A stretch of DNA of 64,000 nt from Streptomyces sp. V4I2. GTDB taxonomy: Bacteria; Actinomycetota; Actinomycetes; Streptomycetales; Streptomycetaceae. Of the stretch, positions 38,646 through 47,045 are shown one piece after another. Every line of letters begins with the position of its first letter. The stretch's first letter is position 1. The stretch spans positions 434,001 through 498,000 of the forward strand of contig NZ_JAUSZM010000003.1 in the NCBI RefSeq assembly GCF_030817655.1. Reading direction: 5' to 3'. A program made the position numbers and the translations under genes. Under the pieces are notes generated by a model. That model searched no databases. It saw only the letters and a list, made by a program, of their open reading frames with translations, and was not told the origin of the DNA.

Positions 38646-39442
38646 ACAGCGAGGTCGACCAGCGGTAGCCGAGTGCGGTCAGGCCGAGACACCAGGCGAG
38701 CGCGAGCCACCCGTTGTGGCCGATCCCGGTGCCGAGCAGCAGGCCGCGCAGGGTCTCGATGGCGGGCGTGAAGGGCTTACTCGGCGATCGGCTGGAACCA
38801 GCCCGGGATCGCGTCGATGGGGACGAAGGCGGACGAGATGAGCGGGAGGAGGATCAGCGGCGTCGCCATGTTGCCGGCCGCCTCGGGGTTCGAGCTGGCC
38901 ATGCCCATCCCGACCGCGATCCAGGTGAGCGCCAGGGTGAACAGTGCGATCAGTCCGAACGCCGCCAGCCACTCCAGGGCGGTGGCGTCCGTGGACCGGA
39001 AGCCGATGGCCACGGCGATGGCACCGACGAGGACCAGGCTGGCGAGCACCTGCACCGCGCTGCCGACGACGTGCCCGACCAGCACGGACCCGCGGTAGAC
39101 CGCCATCGTGCGGAAGCGCGCGATGAGCCCCTCGGTCATGTCTATGGAGACGGAGATCGCGGCGCCGATCACGGTGCTGCCGATGGTCATCAGCAGCAGG
39201 CCCGGGACGAGATAGGCGATGTAGTCCGAGCGGTCGGCGCCGCCGCCCCCGATGCCCGCGCTCATCACGCCCCCGAAGACGTAGACGAAGAGCAACAGCA
39301 GCATGATCGGCGTGAGCAGCAGGTTCAGCGTCATGGACGGGTAGCGGCGCACGTGCAGCAGGTTGCGGCGCAGCATCGTGGACGAGTCGCGCACGGCGAG
39401 GGAGATCCGGGTCGGGCGGGCGGGAGCCAGGGGAGCGCTCAT
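38626..39442 (-). pseudogene. DrrB-like ABC-2 permease with a late frameshift
   Basis: From the ATG at 39442 the frame encodes six-helix ABC-2 permease sequence (RDSSTMLRRNLLHVRRYPSM, GSTVIGAAISVSIDMTEGLI, IPGWFQPIAE) and hits TAA at 38777. The expected continuation, KPFTPAIETLRGLLLGTGIG to FNRDPK-stop, is present in another frame down to 38626. Relatives read AEYQPFTPAIE at this point, so two bases appear deleted. The last helix and tail are lost unless the frameshift is a sequencing error. The start overlaps the ATPase gene by ATGA. Confidence 0.85.
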
Positions 39443-40410
39443 CGGACAGTCTCCTTGGGCTGATCAGGGACGCCGGCACCGTCGGTCAGGGCGAAGAACA
39501 CGTCGTCGAGGTCCGGGGTGTGCACGGTCAGCTCGTCCGCCTCGATACCGGCGGAGTCCAGCCAGTCGAGGATGGCGCGCAGCTCGCGCTGGCTGCCGTC
39601 ACTGGGGATCTGCAGCGCCAGCGCCTCGTCGTCCCGGGTCACCTCGCGCAGCGCGACGGCGGCGGACTGGTAGGCGGCCGGGTCAGTAAAGCGGAGCCGG
39701 ACATGTCCGCCCGGGATGAGCCGCTTCAGCTCGCCGGCGCTCCCTTCGGCGGCGATCTTGCCGTCGTTGAGCACCGCGATGCGGTCGGCGAGCTCGTCCG
39801 CCTCCTCCAGGTACTGGGTGGTGAGGAAGACCGTCACCCCGTCGGAGACCAGTTCGCGGATGATCTGCCACATGTTGTGGCGGGAGCGCGGGTCGAGACC
39901 CGTGGTCGGCTCGTCGAGGAAGATGATCCGCGGGTTGCCGACCAGCGTCATGGCGAGGTCCAGGCGGCGCTTCATGCCGCCGGAGTAGGTGGAGACGGGC
40001 TTCTTCGCCGCCTCGGTGAGGTCGAAGCGCTCCAGCAGTTCGACGGCAGTACGGCGGCCCTCACCGCGCGACAGGTGGTGCAGGTCCGCCATGAGGAGCA
40101 TGTTCTCCTCGCCGGTGATCAGCCCGTCCACGGCGGAGAACTGCCCCGTGACACCGATCGCGGCCCGCACGGCCTGCGGGTCGGCCGCCAGGTCGTGGCC
40201 GCCGACGTGCAGCTCGCCGGCGTCGGCCCTGATGAGGGTGGAGAGGATCTTCACGGCGGTGGTCTTGCCGGCGCCGTTCGGGCCGAGCAGGGAGAAGACG
40301 GTGCCGGTCGGCACAGCGAGATCGATACCGTCTAGGACTGTCTTGTCCCCGTAGGCCTTGGCCAGCCCCTTGGCCGCGATGGCGAGTGAGCGGGATGTCG
40401 TTGTCGTCAT
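39439..40410 (-). CDS. DrrA-like ABC transporter ATPase
   Basis: A 323-residue ATPase of the daunorubicin-resistance (DrrA) group. Walker A is GPNGAGKTT, the Q-loop region VTGQFSAVD, the signature YSGGMKRRLDL, Walker B IIFLDEPTTGLD and the switch His region TTQYLEEADELAD. The DrrA C-terminal domain ends LDDVFFALTD. The ATG at 40410 is used; a longer frame starts inside the repeat region. With the permease it would export a drug-like or lipid molecule. Direct repeats upstream suggest SARP control. Confidence 0.9.
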   Translation of the reverse strand: MTTTTSRSLAIAAKGLAKAYGDKTVLDGIDLAVPTGTVFSLLGPNGAGKTTAVKILSTLIRADAGELHVGGHDLAADPQAVRAAIGVTGQFSAVDGLITGEENMLLMADLHHLSRGEGRRTAVELLERFDLTEAAKKPVSTYSGGMKRRLDLAMTLVGNPRIIFLDEPTTGLDPRSRHNMWQIIRELVSDGVTVFLTTQYLEEADELADRIAVLNDGKIAAEGSAGELKRLIPGGHVRLRFTDPAAYQSAAVALREVTRDDEALALQIPSDGSQRELRAILDWLDSAGIEADELTVHTPDLDDVFFALTDGAGVPDQPKETVR

Positions 40411-40431
40411 GGCGCAGAGGTTGGGGCAGCG

Positions 40432-40474
40432 TGCATTCAGCGCGGTTTCAGGGTGCATTCAGCGCCCTGAAACC
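40432..40474 (-). promoter_or_regulatory. Direct repeats with 22-bp period and hairpin upstream of drrA
   Basis: TGCATTCAGCGC occurs at 40432-40443 and again at 40454-40465, a spacing of exactly two helical turns. SARP-type regulators bind direct repeats of this geometry. Overlapping it is a perfect 10-bp inverted repeat GGTTTCAGGG / CCCTGAAACC (40444-40474). The site lies 22-64 bases before the drrA start. Confidence 0.65.
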
Positions 40475-40628
40475 GGGGGTTGCCTCGGGTAGCTGTGGCG
40501 TGTCGCTGTGTCTTTGACCTGTGCGGACGGGGCGAGCAGTGGCGCAGGGCTGCCGGTCGGCAGGCTCACCGTCTGCCGGGCGGGTGAGCCTTTCTGCCCT
40601 TCCGCTCCCGCGATCGCCCTACTGTAGC

Positions 40629-41858
40629 TAGTGCCGCGTCAGGCAACGTTCGCCCTGTCGACGACGGCGCGTAGGCGCTGGTCGTCGGCGTGGTGGTTTC
40701 GCCAGATGATGTAGCGGCGGATCATGCTGCCCTGTTCCTTGTGGGTGGCGTGGTCGGTGCCGTCGAGGGTGAAGTAGCGCAGGGCGGTGAACTGGGCTTC
40801 GATGCGGTTGAGCCAGGAGCTGTTGGTCGGGGTGTAGGCGATTTCGACGTTGTTCGCGGCCGCCCAGGTGCCGACCCGCTGGCATTTCTTCGTGGTCAGG
40901 TGCGGGGAGAAGTTGTCACAGACGATCGCGATGCGGACGTCGACCGGGTAGAGGGTGCGCAGGTAGCGGCAGAACTCCAGGAACTGCGTCCGCCTCTTGA
41001 TCGGCTTGATGTGGCCGTAGAGCTTGTCTTTGGCCAGGTCCAGGGCGGCGAACAGGTGCCGTACTCCGCCGTAGCGGTTGTAGGTGGCCCGGCGTCTGCG
41101 GCGGGGGTCGCGGTCGGGGTCCTTGTGCCTGCCGCCGCGCTCGGCCCACTGCCGGCCGGGGTGGGGCATCAGGTTGAGCGGACCGAACTCGTCCATGCAG
41201 AAGACCACTTCGGGCTCGTCGTCCTCGGGTATCACCTCGCCGTCGGCGATCGCGTAGAGGTGCTCGACGCGGGCCTTCTTGGCGGCGTAGTCCGGGTCTC
41301 GGGAGGTCTTCCAGGTCTTCAGGCGTTGAAAGGAGACGCCTTCCTCGCGGAGCAGGATGCGCAGGCCCTCGTGGCTGATGTCGTCGACCACCCCCTCGGC
41401 GACCAGGAAGTCCGCCAGCTTGGTCAGGCTCCAGGTGGAAAACGGCAGGTCGTGCTCGGTGGGCTTGGACTTGGCGATCTTCTTGATCTCGCGGCGCTCG
41501 GGCAGCGTGAAGGTCTTCGGCCGGCCGCCCTTGTACTTGGGGTAGAGGGAGTCGAAGCCATCGGTGTTGAAGTTGTGGATCACATCGCGGACCCGGTCGT
41601 CGCTGGTGAACGACACTTCGGCGATCCTCGCCACGGGCATGCCCTGCGCGGACAGCAGGATCATCTGGGCCCGCCGCCAGGTCACCACCGACCCGGTGCC
41701 TCTGCGGATGATCCGCAGCAGCCGCCGGCCCTCGTCGTCATCGATCTCCCGAACCTGTACTCGTTCTGCCACGAGGACAGCATGGCGTGTCCGCGCCGCC
41801 CGGACCGACACCCGGACGGCGCGTCACAACAGGGCGAACGATGCCTGATGCGGCACTA
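40629..41858 (-). mobile_element. IS630-family element, complete with inverted repeats
   Basis: Terminal repeats begin TA-GTGCCGCGTCAGGCA (40629 onward) and, read from the other strand at 41858, TA-GTGCCGCATCAGGCA. They match over about 30 bp with two mismatches, and TA lies at both ends as expected for the IS630/Tc1 target duplication. The element contains one intact transposase gene. Confidence 0.9.
40639..41811 (-). CDS. IS630-family transposase
   Basis: A 390-residue DDE enzyme. N-terminal HTH regions include WRRAQMILLSAQGMPVARIA and FNTDGFDSLYPKYKGGRPKT. The catalytic triad is VVFCMDEFGPLN (Asp), IAIVCDNFSPH (Asp) and NSSWLNRIEAQF (Glu). A GTG at 41772 (AERVQVREIDD) is an alternative start closer to related proteins. 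No interruptions are present, so the element may be active. Confidence 0.93.
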   Translation of the reverse strand: MSVRAARTRHAVLVAERVQVREIDDDEGRRLLRIIRRGTGSVVTWRRAQMILLSAQGMPVARIAEVSFTSDDRVRDVIHNFNTDGFDSLYPKYKGGRPKTFTLPERREIKKIAKSKPTEHDLPFSTWSLTKLADFLVAEGVVDDISHEGLRILLREEGVSFQRLKTWKTSRDPDYAAKKARVEHLYAIADGEVIPEDDEPEVVFCMDEFGPLNLMPHPGRQWAERGGRHKDPDRDPRRRRRATYNRYGGVRHLFAALDLAKDKLYGHIKPIKRRTQFLEFCRYLRTLYPVDVRIAIVCDNFSPHLTTKKCQRVGTWAAANNVEIAYTPTNSSWLNRIEAQFTALRYFTLDGTDHATHKEQGSMIRRYIIWRNHHADDQRLRAVVDRANVA

Positions 41859-42230
41859 GACGCCTGGCAGGCCCTGTTCGGCACGGAACTCGTCGAGCAG
41901 CTCAAAGAACAGCTCGATCGCGGGCCGGTCCGTGGCCTCGGCCGTGCGCTCGATCTCGATCGCCCAGCCCAGCGAGCTTTGGTACTCATACCCCAGCCGC
42001 GGCCACAGCCAGTCGGCGAACGGGCCGCCCTGCCGGAAGTCAAGCTCTTCCTCGGCGCCGTGAACCTTCAACGCCACGTGATAGCCGAACAGCATGGAAC
42101 TCAGATGCTGCAGCGAACTACCTCGCACCCACATCCCCGGGCGTAGTCGCACCTCCTCCAGGAGGTCGTACACATCGCGCATCTCGGTGAGCTGTCTGGG
42201 CGCCCGCCGGGCCATCTCCGCCTCCGCCAT
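41856..42230 (-). CDS. Hypothetical protein, 124 residues, with IS630 at its stop codon
   Basis: The protein reads MRDVYDLLEEVRLRPGMWV, MLFGYHVALKVHGAEEE, GPFADWLWPRLGYEYQSSLG and PAIELFFELLDEFRAE. I do not know a function; similar single-domain proteins occur widely in Streptomyces and some sit near toxin-immunity genes. The final codons are CTG CCA GGC GTC TAG, where the TA of the stop is the TA at which IS630 inserted. Without the element the flank also reads TAG, so the protein is unchanged. Confidence 0.6.
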   Translation of the reverse strand: MAEAEMARRAPRQLTEMRDVYDLLEEVRLRPGMWVRGSSLQHLSSMLFGYHVALKVHGAEEELDFRQGGPFADWLWPRLGYEYQSSLGWAIEIERTAEATDRPAIELFFELLDEFRAEQGLPGV

Positions 42231-42857
42231 GGGGGAACACTACTGTCGCTTCGAGGACCACCCAACGGGGCAGGGGACTATCGAACAGCGAGACGAAGCC
42301 GCCCTGCGGCATGAGATCGTCTGGGTCAGACGTCAAGCATCACCCGACGCCGAATTGTCAAGCTTCACGCTGAGACTCGACAAAGCACGTCGGTGCTAGT
42401 TGCGGAACCGTGGTCAGTGCCCGAGGAAATGACATGACCGTGAGACAGAAGGCATGCCACCGGTCGTGGGACACCCCGAGAAACCGCAGGTCGAGGCATC
42501 GGGCAATGCCACGGGCTGCGAGAACCTATATCTGTAGGCTCTCAAATTCCGTGTCCGGATCTCGGGCCTGGTGCCGGATCGAAGCCGGATCCGACGTGGC
42601 GCTGAGACGTGCAGGTACCGCCTGTACCTCGTTCGCGTGGGAACGCCGATGCCTGGAAGGCCAAACGGCCGCGTCGGGAACAGCCGGTCCAGCAGGCACT
42701 GTTGCATCGACCGAGGCACCGCGCCGCACGGACGGGGAACACGGAGACCACAAGGTCGTCCGCCCACCGGGGTCCGGGCTCCAGAATCCGGCCCCGGGAT
42801 CGCGGTAGGCCCGCCGCGCACTCGGACCAAGACGTATTTCTGCAGGAGGACTTTTTC
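42231..42857. other. Long gap upstream of the PIG-L gene
   Basis: About 630 bases without a recognised gene. The only notable signal is a near-palindrome at 42520-42543. AGGAGGA precedes the next start. Confidence 0.4.
42520..42543. promoter_or_regulatory. Near-palindrome upstream of the PIG-L deacetylase gene
   Basis: GAGAACCTA and TAGGCTCTC face each other across six bases with one mismatch. The AT-rich centre (TATCTG) stands out in GC-rich surroundings. It could be an operator; no regulator gene is adjacent. Confidence 0.4.
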
Positions 42858-43691
42858 ATGACTGACCGGCCCTTGACGCTCATGGCAGTACACGCCCACC
42901 CCGACGACGAGGCCACCGGAACCGGAGGGGTCCTCGCGCGGTACGCGGCGGAAGGCATCCGCACGGTTCTCGTGACGTGTACCGACGGCGGTTGCGGTGA
43001 CGGACCGGGTGGTGCCAAGCCGGGCGATCCCGGGCACGATCCGGCGGCCGTCGCTTCGATACGCCGTCAAGAACTCCAGGCGAGCTGTGACGTCCTGAAG
43101 GTCAGCGATCTGGAGATGCTGGACTACGCCGACTCCGGGATGGCGGGCTGGCCGAGCAACGACGCCCCCGGATCCTTCTGGCAGACCCCCGTGCAGGAAG
43201 GCGCCGCCCGACTTGCGGAACTCATGCGGCACTACCGACCCGATGTGGTCGTCACCTACGACGAGAACGGCTTCTACGGCCACCCCGACCACATCCAGGC
43301 CCACCGCATCACGATGGCGGCGCTGGAGATGACCGCGCTGACACCGAAGGTGTACTGGACGACGATGCCCCGCTCGATGATGCGGCGGTTCGGGGAGATC
43401 GTGCGCGAGTTCCATGAGGACATGCCGGAGCCGGATCCTGCCGAGGCCGCCGCGATGGCCGAGATCGGTCTTCCCGACGATGAGATCACCACGTGGGTGG
43501 ACACCACCGCGTTCAGCGGCCAGAAGTTCGATGCGCTGGCCGCGCACGCCAGTCAGGGCGAGAACATCTTCTTCCTCAAGATGGGCAAGGAGAGGTTCGG
43601 TGACTTGATGGGCATAGAGACCTTCGTACGTGTCAAGGACGCCACCGGCGCCGCCGTACCCGAGAACGATCTCTTCGCCGGACTGCGCTGA
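42858..43691 (+). CDS. PIG-L (LmbE-type) deacetylase, Mca-like
   Basis: A 277-residue zinc hydrolase. The metal motif AHPDDEATGTGG lies near residue 12 and HPDHIQAH near 140. The overall order LMAVHAHPDDE, RTVLVTCTDGGCGD and VVVTYDENGFYGHPDH matches the mycothiol branch (MshB/Mca), which removes acetyl groups or cleaves mycothiol S-conjugates during detoxification. AGGAGGA lies 7-13 bases before the ATG. Its length and the single cysteine cluster TCTDGGCGD fit Mca-like proteins, but a different amide substrate is possible. Confidence 0.85.
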   Translation: MTDRPLTLMAVHAHPDDEATGTGGVLARYAAEGIRTVLVTCTDGGCGDGPGGAKPGDPGHDPAAVASIRRQELQASCDVLKVSDLEMLDYADSGMAGWPSNDAPGSFWQTPVQEGAARLAELMRHYRPDVVVTYDENGFYGHPDHIQAHRITMAALEMTALTPKVYWTTMPRSMMRRFGEIVREFHEDMPEPDPAEAAAMAEIGLPDDEITTWVDTTAFSGQKFDALAAHASQGENIFFLKMGKERFGDLMGIETFVRVKDATGAAVPENDLFAGLR

Positions 43692-43734
43692 TCCGCCCGT
43701 CCGACCCGGTCCCGGGAAAGCTCATCGGCCGCAC

Positions 43735-44657
43735 AGCGCGATCGAGCGCGTCACACCCCCGGAGGCTTACGGAGGCTTCCACGCGACCGAGCACGGCATT
43801 CCGCACCGCGTCTCCTGCCGCGCTCTGGGCGTAAGCGAGGCGTGGTTCTACAAGCACCGCACCCGCCGGCCCACCCGGCGTGAGCTACGCAGACAGCATC
43901 TGATCGAAGCGGTGAGGGAGGAGTTCGACGACTCAGCGGCACCCACGGCTCGCCGAAGATCTGGATCAGGCTAGTAAGGCAGGGCTGGCGGGTCTCGGTG
44001 AACACCATCGCGAAGATCATGTCCGAGTTCGGCCTGGTCGCGCGGAAGGTGCGCAGACGGCGGGGGCTGACTCGGTTGGGGAAACGGCAGGCCGCCCCGG
44101 ACTTCGTGCGGCGGGACTTCACCGCCGAGGCACCCGACCTGGTCTGGTGCGGGGACATGACGGAGATCGACACCGGTGAGGGCAAGCTGTACCTGGCCAC
44201 GGTCATCGACCTCTTCTCCCGCCGCCTGCTCGGCTACGCGATGGGGGCACATCACGATGGCGAACTGGTCGTCGCCGCCCGCACATGGCGGCGGCCACCC
44301 GCGGCGGGAACGTGCGCTGCGTCATTTTCCACACGGACCGCGGCAGCGAGCCTGGACTCAACCGGTCGTTCCGGCAGCTGTGCGGCCGCTGGGGCGTGGT
44401 AGTCGATGGGACGCGTCGGGTCGGCGCTGGACAACGCCGCCGCGGAGTCGTTCCACTCGGTCCTCAAGGTCGAGTACGCCCACCGGCACATTTTCGCCAC
44501 CCGCGCCGAGGCGAGGCTGAAGACCGCCACGTGGATCGCAGACTTCTACAACACGAAACGCCGTCACAGCACGGCCGGCGGGAGGCCACCCGTCGAGTTC
44601 GAACGGATCATCCAGGAGGCGCGAGCGGGGACCGATCAGGAAGGCCGGGCTGCTTAA
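43735..44657 (+). pseudogene. IS3-family transposase (orfB) with several frameshifts
   Basis: Pieces in three frames cover an IS3 orfB: CRALGVSEAWFYKHRTRRPT, then GTHGSPKIWIRLVRQGWRVS, LVWCGDMTEIDTGEGKLYLA (first Asp), VIFHTDRGSE (second Asp), and LDNAAAESFHSVLKVEYAHR with the Glu, ending at 44657. Frame changes occur near 43945, 44280 and 44400. The catalytic residues survive but the product cannot be made. The left end of the element and orfA are missing. Confidence 0.85.
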
Positions 44658-44688
44658 CCAAAGTCTCTACGCAACCAGGGGATTGACA
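44658..44688. repeat. Right end of the IS3 element
   Basis: The sequence read from the other strand starts TGTCAATCCCCTGGTTGCGT, beginning with the TG common to IS3 ends. Immediately after it the plus strand enters coding sequence of an ABC permease. The partner inverted repeat on the left is not found. Confidence 0.65.
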
Positions 44689-44862
44689 GTCAACGCGACC
44701 AGCGGCATCGGCTACATGATGGAGCTCGCGCGAACGTACGGACAGACCGACATCATCCTCGTCGGCCTCGTCGCGTACGGACTCCTCGGGCTCTTCTCCG
44801 ACGCCCTGGTACGGCTCGTGGAGAGGAGGACGCTGACATGGCGGCGCACACTGGCGGACTGA
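44689..44862 (+). pseudogene. SsuC-like permease, C-terminal fragment
   Basis: The fragment begins directly at the IS3 end: SGIGYMMELARTYGQTDIIL, then VGLVAYGLLGLFSDALVRLV, ending WRRTLAD-stop. It matches the last 57 residues of SsuC/TauC-type permeases, including the final helix. The rest was removed with or by the IS3 insertion. Its stop lies 25 bases inside the next gene, as in intact ssuCB pairs. Confidence 0.85.
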
Positions 44863-45623
44863 CGACGGCCAAAGACCTCGCGCCAACCGTGCGGATCGAG
44901 AATCTGGTGCGCTCCTTCGGCGCGCGCCAGGTGCTGGACGGGCTCGAACTGAGCATTGTTCCAGGGGAGTTCGTGGCCCTGCTCGGGCGCAGCGGCTCAG
45001 GCAAGAGCACGCTGCTGCGGGCCCTGGCCCGACTCGACCACGAAGTGGCGGGGAGCGGCGAACTCGCCGCCCCCGACCACGTCTCCGTGGTCTTCCAGGA
45101 CGCCCGGCTGCTGCCCTGGAAGCGACTGCTCGACGATGTTGTCCTGGGCCTGACCGGACCGGACGCCGAACAGCGCGGCAGGACCGCCCTCGCCGAAGTC
45201 GGTCTCGACGGGCGCGAGCGGGCCTGGCCCGTCGAGCTGTCCGGAGGGGAGCAGCAGCGCGTCTCGCTCGCGCGTTCTCTCGTACGCGAACCCCAACTGC
45301 TGCTCGCCGCCGAACCGTTCGGCGCGCTGGACGCCCTCACCCGGATCAGGATGCACATCCTGCTGCGCCGCCTGTGCGAGCGGCACCGGCCCGCCGTGCT
45401 CCTGGTCACGCACGATGTCGACGAGGCGATCGTCCTCGCGGACCGGATGGTGGTGCTGGACCAGGGCCGGATCGCCGCCGACCTCCCCGTGGAGCTCCCG
45501 GCACCGCGCCGCCACGGCAGCCCCGAGTACGCGGCCCTGCGCGACCGCGTGCTCGCCCAGCTGGGCGTGGACCTCGTGGAGGAGGGCAGCCCGGCACGAC
45601 CGAGCGACGGCAACTGCACCTGA
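44838..45623 (+). CDS. SsuB/TauB-like ABC ATPase with altered Walker B
   Basis: A 261-residue ATPase of the nitrate/sulfonate/taurine group. Walker A is GRSGSGKST, the Q-loop VVFQDARLLPW, the signature LSGGEQQRVSLARSL and the switch LVTHDVDEA. The Walker B stretch reads LLLAAEPFGALDALTR, where family members have LLLADEPFGALD. The Mg-contacting Asp is therefore Ala, a one-base GAC to GCC change. With the partner permease truncated, the transporter is almost certainly non-functional. No substrate-binding protein follows. Confidence 0.88.
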   Translation: MAAHTGGLTTAKDLAPTVRIENLVRSFGARQVLDGLELSIVPGEFVALLGRSGSGKSTLLRALARLDHEVAGSGELAAPDHVSVVFQDARLLPWKRLLDDVVLGLTGPDAEQRGRTALAEVGLDGRERAWPVELSGGEQQRVSLARSLVREPQLLLAAEPFGALDALTRIRMHILLRRLCERHRPAVLLVTHDVDEAIVLADRMVVLDQGRIAADLPVELPAPRRHGSPEYAALRDRVLAQLGVDLVEEGSPARPSDGNCT

Positions 45624-46242
45624 ACCTTTGAAGGCGCAATTCGATCGGGGCGACATTACGTCTGGTCAGTGCTCTTAAGCCTCATCTCCGGCTGCAGGCC
45701 AGCCTGCTTCCTCCTCCAATCCAAGATCCGGACCATTCGCGGGCCAAGGCACTGCGCAGAGCGGCACCGCACGCGAGGCAACCGTATCCTCGTCATACAA
45801 CAACGACCGAGGATGCCGCGAGGCGGCGGAGAGGCCTTTGACGCCCTCGGGTGTGGGACCTGACCGCGGTGCAGGACCGGAACCGCGCCCCGCATGCCCC
45901 ACCGCGGACGGTGATGCAGAGCCGGAACTGACCACTTCTCTGTGGGCGTCGCGGAGCACCACGCTCGCCGCCCCGGCTCGGCGGCGATGCGCGGCTCTGG
46001 AGCGTGCGGTCGAGCCGGTGCCCGACAAACCGGACGCGCATCCACGCCCAGTAACAGCCGACGGCTGCCGAAGCTGCCGCGGCGGGGCCTACGAAGGCCC
46101 TCGACACGCGCCGCCGGGGGGGGCGTCCACATCGGCCGCCCATGTGTCGTCCGTTTGAACATCGCGAGACGATGGCCGAAATTCTCCTACCGGAGCCCGA
46201 GGCCGCTGGGTTGTACGATCGCCTTACCGTATCCTGATCAGC
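45624..46242. other. Intergenic region upstream of the GntR gene
   Basis: About 620 bases without a recognised gene, presumably holding the GntR promoter. It contains one copy of the TCGTCATACAA motif, and TTGTACGATCG near 46210 resembles part of the same motif. Confidence 0.4.
45790..45800 (+). promoter_or_regulatory. Motif copy 1 (TCGTCATACAA)
   Basis: An 11-base exact copy of the core that recurs upstream of the transport, oxidase and monooxygenase operons. It lies about 440 bases before the GntR gene. Confidence 0.45.
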
Positions 46243-46992
46243 GTGACCGTATCAGGGAACTCAGCACCCCGTAGCAGCTCGGCCGAGACCACCGACCTCG
46301 CCGCCCAGGTGGGCCGCGTCGCGGCGCCTCTGCGTCAGCAGGTGCTGGATGTGCTGCGTCAGGCCATCCTCAGCTTCCACTACGCCCCCGGCCAGCGGCT
46401 GATCGAGCGCGAGCTGATCGAGGAGATCGGCGTCTCGCGCACGACCATCCGTGAGGCACTGCGCGAACTGGCAGCGGAAGGCCTGGTCAAGACGATTCCG
46501 CAGAAGGGCGCCGTCGTCGTGGTGCCCTCGCCCCAGGAGGCCGTGGAGCTGTACGAACTGCGCGCCGTGCTGGAGGCACTGGCCGTGCGCCGGTTCACCG
46601 AGCTGGCGTCGGACGAGCAGGTGGCGGAGCTGCGCGAGGCGTTCGAGGCACTGGCCGAGGCCGCCACCGGTGCCGGCGACACACTCCGGGTCCTCAAGAC
46701 GAAGGACCGCTTCTACGACGTCCTGCTGCGCGGCTGCGGAAACCGCTCGGTGCACTCCACGCTGGGCGGCGTACAGGCCCGGCTCAGCCTGCTTCGGGCC
46801 ACGTCGCTGGCGCAGCCCGGGCGTACAGGCCGCAGCGTGCAGGAACTGCGCACGATGATCGAGGCGATCGAGGCACGCAACGCCGACGCCGCGGTGCGTG
46901 CCTGCAACCACCACATCGAACAGGCGAAACGCGCAGGGCTGGAGGGTCTCTCCGCCACCAGCGGGCTGCCGTTCAGCGGCGCCACGCTCTGA
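46243..46992 (+). CDS. GntR-family regulator, FCD subfamily
   Basis: A 249-residue regulator. The winged helix spans about residues 25-95 (PLRQQVLDVLRQAILSFHYA, ELIEEIGVSRTTIREALREL, GLVKTIPQKGAVVV). The helical FCD ligand-binding domain follows, with LYELRAVLEALAVRRFTELA, FYDVLLRGCGNRSVHSTLGG and the metal-binding His pair in ACNHHIEQAKR. FCD regulators typically sense organic acids or aromatic metabolites. It faces the importer operon convergently and is the best candidate, together with the fused regulator at 62629, for binding the recurring motif. Confidence 0.9.
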   Translation: MTVSGNSAPRSSSAETTDLAAQVGRVAAPLRQQVLDVLRQAILSFHYAPGQRLIERELIEEIGVSRTTIREALRELAAEGLVKTIPQKGAVVVVPSPQEAVELYELRAVLEALAVRRFTELASDEQVAELREAFEALAEAATGAGDTLRVLKTKDRFYDVLLRGCGNRSVHSTLGGVQARLSLLRATSLAQPGRTGRSVQELRTMIEAIEARNADAAVRACNHHIEQAKRAGLEGLSATSGLPFSGATL

Positions 46993-47045
46993 GCCGCACT
47001 CCTTCGTAAGCGCTGCGGTCTTGGAGCCCACTGCGGCCCTGCGGC

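Noticed and set aside
42414..42600. Protein-like minus-strand stretch PEIRTRNLRAYRYRFSQPVA, which resembles false proteins translated across tRNA genes
   Set aside because: No cloverleaf, T-loop GTTCNANNC or acceptor stem could be found here.
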